Position numbers and translations under genes: made by a program. From Paraphysomonas bandaiensis (lineage: Eukaryota > Chrysophyceae): a stretch of 64,000 bases of DNA. This document shows positions 1 to 12,300 of this stretch, piece by piece. Numbering within the stretch: the first letter of the stretch is position 1; the number at the start of each line of letters is the position of its first letter. The stretch is from assembly GCA_965644295.1 (NCBI GenBank), contig CBFFRP010000296.1, positions 62,001-126,000 of the forward strand. The letters run 5' to 3'. Under the pieces are notes generated by a model, which made no database searches, had not been told where the DNA came from, and worked only from the letters and a program-made list of their open reading frames with translations.

Positions 1-126
1 GCAATCAACGCCTTTTGATCATCTACCGTCTTTAGACATACTATCTCTGATAGCTTCCATGAAACTTTTCTGATATTCGCCTATTAGACACCATGGTGAT
101 TATGAAATACCGGGTTCTCTGCTAGG

Positions 127-342
127 TCAGGAGCTCGTTTCGGCTATTTCCAGATGAAATGGAGTGGGTTTTGCGCAGTTAATATATCCCAGACGGGCCA
201 GCACCCCCCGAAGCCACACCAGTTCTTGCATAATAGAGTACATGGCTGGATACTCACTCTTTATTGATGAAAAAGTCAAGACTGTGACTTGTAAAATAGT
301 TTGCCAGGTAAGCAGTCCTCCCGCTGCAGCACTATAATGCAT
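127..342 (-). pseudogene. Ty1/Copia RNase H relic
   Basis: On the minus strand this stretch reads a decayed Ty1/Copia RNase H segment. The conserved pattern of serine/glutamate-rich 'SS..SEYPAM' followed by 'ELVWLRGVLARLGY' corresponds to the usual 'SSTEAEYxA...WLRxLLxELG' block. No reverse transcriptase or integrase is readable on either side within the window, so this is a fragment. A second, independent relic of the same domain, with 'QELVWLR' intact, lies in the opposite orientation near 25600. Family assignment rests on motif recall. Confidence 0.55.
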
Positions 343-2579
343 CTAGTAGTGGATTGGCGAGACACATCTCTAGCCCAATCTGCATCAAAGAAGTTATATA
401 TGCCTTGACGAGACAACAAAGAAATGCCTTGGAGTTATACTACTAGTGTTCAATCCTTTTGTTCAACTATCCCATTTCAGTTCTCTGAGTATCTGGAAAT
501 TTGGAGAGCGTATAGAGGCTATGCTGTGAATCTATGGCTTCTACTTACGGCTATTATCACAAGAAGCTGTGATGCAGATGTGTGGTTACGCACATTGTAT
601 GTGCCTTATAAGAATGTATCTCTGCTTTTTCACATATTATATTATAATTACCACTGTCAACCTTCAATTTTTACGTATCCTGTTTAACTCTTGGACGATC
701 TCTGACACCTCGACCCTTCTCGTGGCGTTTTCGCTTGTGCATTTTGAGGACGTTCTTCCTCCATAAATTCTTCTATGTGTGGTCCTTCTTGCCACATTTA
801 GGGTAAGAGCACACCATAAAAGTCGATGTGATGACCAAACCTGGTGAAACGGTGTATAATATATAGTTACGTTGATGTGAGATTTTCATAAGTATTATTA
901 CAGTAGTTTTATACGAAAAGTAACAATATAATACAATATTTTAGTAAAATCGTTATATATATAATAGATAAAATATAAAACAACTAAATTATAATATAAT
1001 TAACATTAAAATAGACTTCAAATAAGTACTTATATGAAGCATTTTTCCATATAAGAACCTGGTGAAATCACTTTACCAGGTTTCACGATCACACCGACTT
1101 CATATTCAAGTCAAGCGAGCTCGCCACTTAAGGGAATATATATTACCACTTTTGAACAAATTAGTATACAACTGCTCCAAATCCCGTCGAGTTATCAGAA
1201 CAGTTTTTAAAAAATTCAATACATGTGGGGTCACCTTATTATATCGTTTACAAACTCCCCAGTTAACTTTAGAAGATGAAGAACTGCTTGTGTATTTCTA
1301 CGAATTTGTACTGAGTTTTCCTCCGAAATCGCTCCATTCACCTCTTGCAATCAAATCACTGGCCAACAACTCCTTTCAAGGTTCGTCGTAAGCGAACATA
1401 TCCTTCTTCTGAAGAGTTGGTCGACGATCTCCATTGCTTCCGCCACAGGTTAAAATCCCTCGAAGATTGAACTAAAGCAAGTATATTTCCTCTCAAGCCA
1501 TTTGTCGCGATCCTCCTTGTACCTGTTTCGTACAGCTGTTGGCATTATCGGTGGGCCTTACCGGTCGTTCCTCAAGTCCTAAATGGTTTCGATTCTTGTA
1601 CTACGTGAACCACACCCTGATTTTCTAATTAGTCCAGTAATGAGATGGAATTTAGGAAGGTGCTACCATAAGTAAATATTATTATACAAGCGTTGGATAT
1701 TTTCCTCCACGTTTTATACTAGAGTACTTACTAGTACTATGATCACTACGTGTTATATGTCTGTTTTATTGACATAGTTCTTCACTATTTATTTCATTAA
1801 TATAAGTAATACTGTTTCTCAAGTGCTTCATTCTTCATACAACGGTTATAATTCAATGCAGCTTTTGATTGCTTACAACAAATAAACAACACCCAACATA
1901 GAAAACCATACAGTACATATGGCCTAGGCTGATAACATGCATATTTAGCAATCTCAGGCATGAAACAGCTTGGAATATAGTCATTACTTGCAGGAATACT
2001 AGTTGTCGACGCCTCGTGTATGCGTTTCTCAATGCTGTGTGTTGCTTCCCTATATGAGCTCACACAACTCATTCTATTCCTCCCTCATATCTACTCGGTA
2101 TCGCATGAATTTGCTTTAAATTATAATAACGGCTCCAATAAATTTGACTCCCTTGTCATGCAACACCTGCCGCCCAGCATTATTCAAATAGAACGAGTCA
2201 AAAACCACGACTGACAGAGACATATTGATGTATGATATTAACCCAGTGATGGACAACGTTGTAAGCAGATATAGACTGCCCCAGTTGTTTGCTTGTACCA
2301 TGCAACCGCAAACCTATCATGAAACTAACTTATGGTTCAGAGGTGCACATAGCTCATACAGCCACATCCCTTCCTTGCCCAGCTTCATGTAAACCGCACA
2401 TACATCTGGGCTTCTAGTTGCAAATTAGTATTTCATTAGATATAAAAAACATTTTGAAGCTTCATCGACTCAGCCCTAATTTTAACTTGTCGTACAGCTT
2501 TTTTCTGTGCTCTCTTTTGAATCTGTTTGGGGGACATCTCTAAAAATAAGAATGAGTTGCATATAATGAAGTTATTGGC
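343..2579. other. AT-rich intergenic DNA, no supported gene
   Basis: This stretch holds no gene I can support. An open frame at 1062-1391 (+), 109 codons, has a segment (LTLEDEELLVYFYEFVLSF) loosely like the helix-turn-helix entry of pogo/Tigger-type transposases, but it lacks flanking domains and is too short to call. Short inverted matches of the type CCTGGTGAAA occur near 840 and 1058-1085 and could be the ends of a degraded small transposon. The 900-1020 part is almost pure A+T. Confidence 0.4.
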
Positions 2580-2935
2580 ACATTACTATACCCGGTGATT
2601 GGATCACAGCAAATGAACAGCCATCCGGGAAAATGGGCCCATCTCAAGGGAACCCGGGAGTGGGCCCACCTCAAGGGCATCCGGGGTATTGGGCTGCCTG
2701 CTGAAGCCAAGCATCCGGGCTATTCACTAAGGACTCAAAAATCCTGAAGTCAGCAGATGTAAAGTATATCAACATTTCGCTTCCTCACTGCGTTTGCTTT
2801 AACTGATAGAGCGAAAGTGGCTGCACCTTGGTGCCTGCGGTGGCGCACAAGCAGCATTCGTAGTGTTAAATTGTAGGATATTAGAGTTAAGAACTTACTC
2901 TTAAACACCTATGCTAAAGTAATATGACATTCACA
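2580..2935 (+). repeat. Dispersed repeat R1, copy 1
   Basis: This is a copy of a family called R1 here, recognised by 'gggcccacctcaagggcatc' and 'gagcgaaagtgg..gcaccttggtgc'. Related copies lie at 16728-17190, 37120-37284, 45705-45935, 49885-50000, 58440-58717 with 60046-60297, 60303-60620 and 60745-61045, in both orientations. In this copy the 'gggcccacctcaaggg' block is doubled. R1 has no coding capacity that I can see. It could be a solo LTR or a non-autonomous element; its true ends are not certain. Confidence 0.7.
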
Positions 2936-3300
2936 ACTACTTCATTTGAGTGGAGTAAGAATGTCAGAATTTACTGTTACGTGTTTTCCGTTCATATCAA
3001 GAGTATTTTTGTTTTCTATGTGCTGTGATGATGCGTGTGGTTTTTGAGTGTGGGTAAAACCAGTATATCTGAATGTGCGGTACAATAGGTAATACTCTGA
3101 ATACGTTTGAAGCAGTTTGGCAATTAATACAGCAACGTCGCAAGAACTCAGCACGTTAAGGTTTATGTGAACCACAGTAAGCAAGAGTGAAAGGTTCTCC
3201 GTCGTTCCAATTGTAGAAACAATATATGGAATTAACCATTTTAAATTAAAATATATCACTGCAAAAACATCTAACATACAGAAAGACTATTACATCTGTG
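2936..3300. other. Downstream flank of the WD40 gene
   Basis: AT-rich DNA between R1 and the stop codon of the minus-strand WD40/coiled-coil gene; it must contain that gene's 3' UTR. A 111-codon minus-strand open frame at 2942-3277 has no recognisable domain and no coding signature, so it is not called. Confidence 0.4.
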
Positions 3301-6300
3301 TCATAGGCCTTTGTTATCCTGAAAATTAACATCACTCAAACTGTACGCTTTGTGAGATACGTCAATTGACTGTCGCTTTATTGACGTATACTCGTCTCGT
3401 TGTTTTGACTTAATGGTTTTCACGTATTTGCCGCTGTTATCTTTCAAACATTCAGCAGCTTTGTTTCGTGAGAGTACGACAGGGTTTTCGTTTGTAAGAG
3501 AAACCACTTTCCCTTTAACTCCAAATGTTCTCCTCTGAAATGGAGGTGCATAAGTATGCTTTTTATACTCTGGTACAGATTCCTCTGGATTGCAATCATA
3601 AGTTAAAGTGTTAGATATCTCAGGAGACCATTTAACAAAAGGTGCTCTAGAAGATATCTCAGGAGAGGTTGTGGACGCTGTTAAGGCTTTCCCGTTCGTT
3701 GTGCTCTTCGTATCAAAACTTACACGTGATGCACTTTGCCCTGACGACAACGGTCCTATTTCAAGTGGTGCTGGTGTTGATGACGTCTGCTTTTTATCAA
3801 GCTCGACGTCATCATGCGTATTTTCTCCACTCCACAACGCATTTCCAGTAGCATCCATATGACGAAAAAGGTTTCTGCGATACTCAGATATCACCGGATC
3901 AGAATTGATTGAATCTCGACTACGTAAACCAGGTCGACACGCCTCTAAAAAATATTTGTCATTATCCATTGCGGAAGCAGAAATAAAAGCACGCAAGGCA
4001 TCCCTCTCTGCCCGTATTTTTTTCATAACCTCTCCACCATCTTTCTTGGCTAATTTAACAGAGACAGGAGACGTCTTAGCAAGAAGGCGTTTGTTATCCT
4101 TCAGAGACGCTAGACTAGCTAAAACTATTGGTTTCGACCTCGGATTATCTAAAAGAGAGTTCGGCTGGTCAGAAGAGAAACATACGTCGTCCGGATAAAG
4201 TTCGCATGGCTTTGATGGAGATGTAATTTGCAATGTTTCAGCATTTCCTTTATATACGAGAGGGTCAACAAAACTATTACGATGCTGCCTTTGCTGCAAA
4301 TTCGCATCACCTCCAGCAGAGGAACTTCGCACAGGTGGTAACAAAATTGAGTCACTATAACTGTCATCAAAATCGCTCTTTGCTCGACTGCCCTTACCGA
4401 TGGACTTCAACAGTGATCTCGGTGCTCCAGTCGCCTTCAGTGCATCAACAACCGAGGAATGCACCATAACAACTTCTTTGAATTCAGCTAGCTCAGGTTT
4501 ACGCACATAGTCACGCTCCCCTGGATTTACGGGTGTGTATGCTCGATCACGCTTGCGCAGCTTGCTGTGAGCACGCTCGACATCAGCGCGTGGACCGTCC
4601 CATATCAATGCCGCCATTTCTCCCGTGCTGTTGTCGGATCGAGGCCATACTTTCTTCTCGGTAGAAATATTACTAGCACTCAGTACCCTGGACAATGGCT
4701 TCGACCGAGACTTCTCATTTCGGACTTCCATATGATCCTGTAACTTGCCTTCCGATGTTGGTGGCATCATTAAATCGTCAAACTCAGTATCTTTAGTGAC
4801 ATATTTTTTCCAGTCTACGCGAGTGGGTATCAAACTTTCTGTGTTACATGCACTAAAGTCACCACCACCGTCGTCCGTCACTGTCATATCATCATCAAAT
4901 ACATGCAGATTAGGAAGCCGAACTTTTTTAAACTGAAAAGGCTCGTATATATCATACAACTCCTCTAACTCAGCAATTCGCTGGCGACGAATCTCAACGA
5001 CACGATTATCCTCTTCTCGTCGAAGTTGCCCCATTATATCCTCATGTTCCATATTCGCAAAATCACGCATTTTACTTCTGTAATGCTGATGAGCGATATC
5101 TTCTTTCTGCATTAACATGATTTCTTTTTCGGTTTTTAACTGTTCTTGCCTTTGATTTTCTTTTTCTGCTTCCCTTTCTTCCTTCAAGATACGAGCGAAT
5201 TCTACTTGTCGTTGTTTAGCCTCTTCTTCCAACCGCGCATCCTCCGCTTCCTGTCTACGTTGCGCTTTAAGATTTTCAAGGTGTTCTCGTACACGCTTCA
5301 GTCGATCTTTATTTTCTTCAATTCTTTGATCTCGCTCGGCTTTTTCTTGACGAATTCGCTCCTCTTCTTCTTTCCTCTTGCGCTCCTCCACCTGTAATCT
5401 TTTCAGCTCTCTGGCCTGTTGCAATGCAACCTCAGCCTCCCGCGCCATCTCCTCCACGACATCCATCACTTCATCTTCATTGTCAATGCCACTCCCGTCA
5501 ACATACTGTACGGTTTGTTTAATGTGATCATATTGCCCAGGGAGCTTATTCCCGAAACTGAAGTCTTTGAAGCGCGGTTTTCCGACAGGTAACTCACGAT
5601 CAATTTCAATTGTTTTCGTGTACGTTCGCAACATGGCAGATCGTTTATCTTCTTCTCTCATCAATTTTCTACCAGCTTCCATGCGAACCTCTTCTTCCGC
5701 GAGCCAATTTAAATAAGCCTGATGTTTTTGACCTTCTAATTCACCACGATGCATCATCTCGTCGTCATCTTGCAGTGCCATAGAGCTGTACCATGACATT
5801 ACTTCCTCAACAGAATATGTTTCATTAGATATCGATGGAAATGGTTTAAAGCGTTTTACAGGCTCCACATACTTAGGCGTTATCAATCCTAAACGAGGAA
5901 ATAAATACTGCGACGTAGGCTTACTAGGGCCAGCAGGGGGCCACAACAGACGCAACATACTGAAGTGACGAGCACTTATAATGGCTTTGATGTGTTTTCC
6001 AAGTACTTCACATCGAAGAAGATCACCCTGCGGCTTATTGACTTCGTTTTCATATATCTGCGCGACATCCTCTTCATCAGAAATATTAGATCGTGATCGA
6101 GAAGTTGACAGATTAAACTCAGACGGTCGTTTCAATAATCGCTTGGCTACTTTCTTTGCCGCAGGAGCTGCCGCTTCCTTTGAGCGCAATATCAGTCTCT
6201 CTTTCATCCGGACATCAGCTTTGACGACACGCTTCTCCCAATCAGTGAACATTATTCGTGCTACTGTTGGTATAGCACGCAACGGATTCTCGTGCAATTC

Positions 6301-9300
6301 ATTACCAACATACCACTTTTCAAATTTCTCCCACCGTTGTTGTCGACTAGGCTGTAAAAAAGGCCCATGAAGTACAAGAGCATCTTCAACATCAGGAACG
6401 CACACACCAACTTCAACGGCGAGTTCAACAATCGTAGATATCATACACGCCAACTGAATTTCCATCGCCTGCAGCAATGTACAGTGAATAAAGCGCCACA
6501 TCTATACAGTACTCTTACCTTTTCTTCTTCGGTTGCTTTGTCCCACCCTTTAATTGGCCGCTTATCTTGGCCCATCAACGTCAGTAAAGTCGCCTGTGGA
6601 GGAACTTCAGCCCTCAGAGAATCGTCAGAAATGTCCACAAAAGTTGAAGCACCAGATATAAGCTGATACATATCCTCCGTGACATCTCGTGGGACCAAAT
6701 TCTTCATCTCGCACACTTCGGTCATTTTTTTCATAGCCATGATAACAGTGATAGCCTAAACAATTAACGCAATTATATTGCAACTCATAAGATGTAAGAA
6801 GAAAGGTCGATACATTAACCTACCTCCATCCTAAGTTGTCCTCGCTTTAGTTCTAAGTCCCGCACACTCAGTCCTTCATCTTCTCCGTGCTTGTATGCCA
6901 TGTGCAGGTTAGACACCATCTGTATGGCGTCTTGAACATTAGCAGATCGATCTTGTAGGCGCTCAGAACGCTCCACCAGGCGCATACGGCGGGGATCGTC
7001 ATCTCCATCATCACCATTGTCCGATAGATCATCGTCATCAGAATCCACATCTTCATCGTCTTTTGAGGCAAATATATCTTTGTCTAAATTTTCTTCTTCC
7101 ACCGGAGTGTTTGGCCCCGACTTAATGGCAGGATTTTCCTCGGCAGTATTGTTGTCACTGACGCTGTTATTATCCTTATTGCCAGCACTTTCACTAACAC
7201 TTTCGTTTTCAGCACTCTCAGTATCGTCAGTCAATCTGCGTACACATGATCAGAATAATGCGACCAATTACAACTGTGGCTTCTACTTACTTTAAATTTT
7301 CTTTCCCCTTCTCTACCAACTGCTTCTCAAGCAACTTGACCTCTTTTCTCTCCAATTTTTGGCGAAGTTTATCGAGTTTCTTATCTTCCCTTTCTTCCTT
7401 CGCTTTCTCCAGGCGCTGATTTATTACACGCCCCCCTTTCAACCAAGATCTAAAGATTATATATTCATCACTCTCAACCAATGCATCCAGGTTCTGTGCT
7501 TTAACCAAATTGGTCAACTTTTCAGATTGTGGGAAAGTTAGATATCCATCGTCCTCACATAACTCGATCGTTTCACCATCATTACAAACATACAGTGCTT
7601 CCCTCTGCATAAAATCTGAACGAACCTAAATCGACTACTCAGAATGATAACAAAAGTCACATTTCACAAACCTCACTGAATCCAAAATCCATATCACCAC
7701 CAGTCCACCACTTGATAAAATGATTTACTTGTTTTACAGCATCCTTTGCGGTTCCCTGATAACAAACAATGCAACTGTCACGACCACAACATTCTAAACA
7801 CAGCATCAAACACACATTTTCACACTCGTCGTCTCCTTCGTCAGCGGAGCTCTTATCGGAATCATCTACGAAGGAATTGAGCCAATCCTCAAGCATATCC
7901 GCTGTGGGCAGCTTGATGTTGTCTTTTTTTGCAGCCATTTGAACATCCACATCATATATCGCTGCCACCATTTCATCGTGACGATTCTCATTGTCTAATC
8001 TAGAGACGAATATATATTAGGACTATAAGCCACTATAATCAGTACACTGGATCTATTTTATTCGCAATCCAAATACATTTCGCTGCACCTGTTCCATTCA
8101 ATATCCAGAATTTCTGGCGGATAATCATCAGTCCGAAATCTATTTAGAGTCGCGGCAATCGTTGAATCTATAGCACACAAAATTTTACGTTACATCAGTA
8201 GATAAAAAGTCTTACCTTTCATTCGTACCGCCGTACCACTCTCAGTTTGTGTATGTTGCGCGCAGCAATAAACCTTATATACATGTTTCGCCTTGAGGTT
8301 GTTAATACTAAACTCGATAGCGGATTGTGCCCGCAGCGGCTTTGTGATAATCTATGACAGCAAAAATAGGATGAACATAAGGCGGTCAACATATGTGTAT
8401 CACTACCTGAGAAATTCCTTTGTACCGAATTCTTAGAGACTCCAAGTCGTCAAAGTCCTTGGCTTTAGGGACGGAGTTCCCTTCCTTGAAAACAACAACA
8501 AAAACTGCACCTTGCATTAATGGAGCATAAATACAAGAATTTATACATACCCGTTCCTTCTTTCGTGCTCTCTATCGAAATATCAGCACTGTCATGCCTT
8601 ACGTCAGCAATTTCTACATTAATTTCTGGAGGGCACTGAAGTTCCAGTACAACTTTGTTCAGAAGCTTTGCAAATTTCGTAAACTGTTTTAAATTAAATT
8701 GTAGGTCTCCTTTCCCTTTCCGCCGTTTTTGCGATGTCGCCTGTTGCATGATTTCTGTGATCTGCAGTAGTGTCAAAGAGAGAAAAATAGCGAAAAAAAG
8801 AGAAGTACCTGATTCTGAGATACCCCAGCTGTAGCAGCTGCCTGCAGCTTATCCCATTGCATTACACGGTCTCCTGTAACTGTGTCAACTTGTTTTGGGA
8901 TATCGAGGTCTGCTGAGTCTAGGGATGGTGATTCATCTGCAGTGGAGAGAGATTCGGAAGGTTTCGGCTCAGCGGATTCGGTCATTGATGATCGTTTGCT
9001 ATCAGATTGAATAAAACTATCAAACGCTTCTTTACTCTGTTGAATCTGCAGAAAAAGGAAAATTAAATCTCCGTGTAGAAGCACTGTATCAACTTACAAT
9101 TTTTTTGTTTTCTTCCCGCTTTTTCAACAAAAACTGTTTCTTCTCCTCCGGAGTCATACTTTCATACAACGACTTTTCTGATGAAACCAATGTTTTCTCC
9201 ACAGCCTTGACCTGGCTCTCGCTTGATAGGTCGCCGGTCATTACTGAGAGATCATCGTCACTTTCATCATCATCGTCACTCCATTCTTCAGACTCAACAG

Positions 9301-12300
9301 TACTTTTGAGTCGCATAACTTTATCGCGAGAAGTCTAATACAACAGACATCACCAAATTATATGTGGCGCCTACAGATCACCGTTCCTACCATGCGATAA
9401 AAGAGGGGTCTCTCTGATCTCTCATAAAAGCTGGGCGGGTTACGCATATAGGGCCTATCAGCCAATGACGACAACAAGTCAATTCGAGGAACTTTCTCCA
9501 GCCCTCCGTCACACAGATAGTTCATTGCATCATCATCTTTATGTGGTGCAGGGGTTCGATACACACTTACACCTTCCTATATATATGAGAACACAATTAT
9601 ATAGACTAGAAAACACATCGCCGTGTCTAAACCTGCAGTGGAAATTGCCCACATACGGATACCGGATTGGCAACATATCTTTCAACGCGAGGTTCATACT
9701 TATCCTTCAATGCCCCAGTGAGCGTTGTACTGATTGTTGTACCTCGATAGGGCTGACGCATGGACGGTCTGTCACGATAACATGTAAGCTAGAACACACT
9801 ATCTTTTCATTCCGACTGTTACGACAACAACACACCTTGGTGGAATTACAGCGGTGTATGGATCGCTTCTACCAGTTCCTGGTCGGGAGTCAACTTGTAC
9901 AACTCCTCGAGTTCCAGATCTATTTCCTCCATATAGAACTCCCACGGAGTGTGGAGTTACCTGTGTCGCAGTCTCTGCCTGTGTAAATAGTGCTTCCTTA
10001 CTAACAACTTGCATTGAGGCACCTAAACACCACCCATCCTCAGATGTCATTACATCCACAACGAGTATATCACCTGAGTTCAAACTAGAATGTAAAACTG
10101 GAGAGTCTACAACTGCCACAGAATCCTCAGATATCTCATCGCTAATGTCATATTCTCGAGGAGTGTCCTTTCGCCACGTCTTGACTGGTGCTGCATTTAC
10201 TTCAATCTCGCGCTCACTCTTGCAACCAGTCAGATCATGCCCTTCAACTGTCGATATCTTTTGTGGCAGTTCCAATATGGTGTCTACAATATGCATAAAC
10301 ATAGGTAAATTACGAAGCACTAGCAACTACCTTGGATGCGTTTAAGGTCTTCCATAGCACTGGGCAGAGTAACCGTCGGAGGTGGAGACCTCGGCTCCGC
10401 ACTGACAGTCGGGACCATATTCGAGCTATTATCTTCGGAACTTAGCACATCTTCCACCAGCGGAATGGCTGGTGGATATGGCTGATCTCTCGATATAATA
10501 TACTTCTTGCTATGATCCTGACGACAACGGCGTGATTATCATTGACACACTTCAATCGATAACCGAACAGATCATATGTAAAGCTTACCTTAGGAACGAT
10601 TGATTCTAAATCTCCAACAGTGGTCTCAGGAACTTTCATATGAACACCATTGTGCATGATCGACTTCATTTTCGTAGTGTTTGTACTGGAAGTGTGGGAT
10701 GGGGCCCCAGAATCCTTTGAAGTGTGCTTTCCTTTCGTTGGTGATCCTTTTGAGACACCATACTTTTTAGGTGCCACGGAGCTTAAATTAACTCTCTGGC
10801 GGGCTACGCTTTCTGGAGGCTTGAAAGCTGCTGTGACATCTACAATCCTGCCAGTGACACACTGTGGAAAATTTTCAGTTGTGTCGCATGGCTTCTCCAC
10901 AACATACTTCAAGCTTGTCGATGAATCTCTTCCCGTCGGGGATTCACTACGACCTTCAGCATCCGTTGGTCGATCACAACTTGTTTTTATATCAGGTGTA
11001 ACTATTTCAGGGGTTATGAACTCTGCTTCTGGAATATCAATATTGCCTTTTTGCCATTGAGGATATATATCCCAGCTATAACGCTGCGATTTAACACCTT
11101 TCTTAGAAGCACAATTGGCAGCTACCTGAGGCCTGTGTACGGCGCAAATCACACACATACCATCGGCATTCGATATAATACTTCGATCATCACTCAAATA
11201 GGATGCAACCGAGTTCCCGCCCGACTTGCAAGACCTGGGACTGTCGATATTACTGACAGACTCACCATATCTTTTCTCAGCTTTGTCACTCTTCTCTTTA
11301 GATAAAAAGAGTTGCCCCTTACTTCCTTGTGCCAAGGTGACAACAATGCCTCCAACTAAAGCACTGATTCTCCATTGAGATATTCTAGATGATCCCGGGC
11401 AAGACGTCATTGGATAACAAAAAGCCAGCTCTGGAGTTGACGAAACAGTAAATGTTTGACAGCGCACTGGGGTTAAATATCGACATGATGGGTAACGTCG
11501 TTTAGAAATGCTGTCAAAAAAATCTGGGACAGGCATTGATCGTGAGACCATGTATCGCCACAGAGTAATTGTTTTATCAGCTGACGTTGTGACAAAAGTA
11601 GAATTTTCAGCAATTAGTTTCATATCGTCCAGGCTAAGTGCTATACTGCCCTCTTCGGAGTTCGTGCAAATATGATCCCCAACAACAGTGGAGTACTTAA
11701 CTGCTTTGGCATCACCCTTCATACTGAAATCAATACTTGCAGCCTTTACCGTACAATTTGGTAAATTGACCCATGATTGTATGCCTGTGATAGTACCAGT
11801 GTGACGACGTTCACTCCAAATGCTATCACGCACAACTTGAACTTTCCCTCCACCTCTGTCAAGTAATCCAGGTATCGGCCACTGTGCCAACGATCCGTCA
11901 GAACTTCCAGTGAAAAAAGTTATACATGCAGGGCCTAGTGATGCAAAAGTAACAGTGTTTATACTATCCATTTCTATTAACTCCCCTATACCAGCTATTC
12001 TCCAGCTAATTTGATAGATGCTCAATATTTGTGCATGCGAACTTCGAGCATTACTGGCCTGAAAAAACATGGGCTGCCAAACTTTTAACTGGCCATCTAC
12101 AGAAATCGACACAATGGCAGACCCGGGCGAAGACTTTGGACACAATTGACTAGAAGATCGCCCTGATTTCGCAGTACCTAGTCTCCACAAGCTTCTCAAT
12201 GAATCCCCCGTTGCGATTATAGCAGCAACAGCTGTGTCGTGAGCTCTTATGGAACCCTGATGCAAAACAGATGTTTGGTTACAGAGAGCAAAGTTGATCA

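Noticed and set aside
1062-1391. A 109-codon frame that might be a transposase helix-turn-helix
   Set aside because: Too short, no catalytic residues, similarity only loose.
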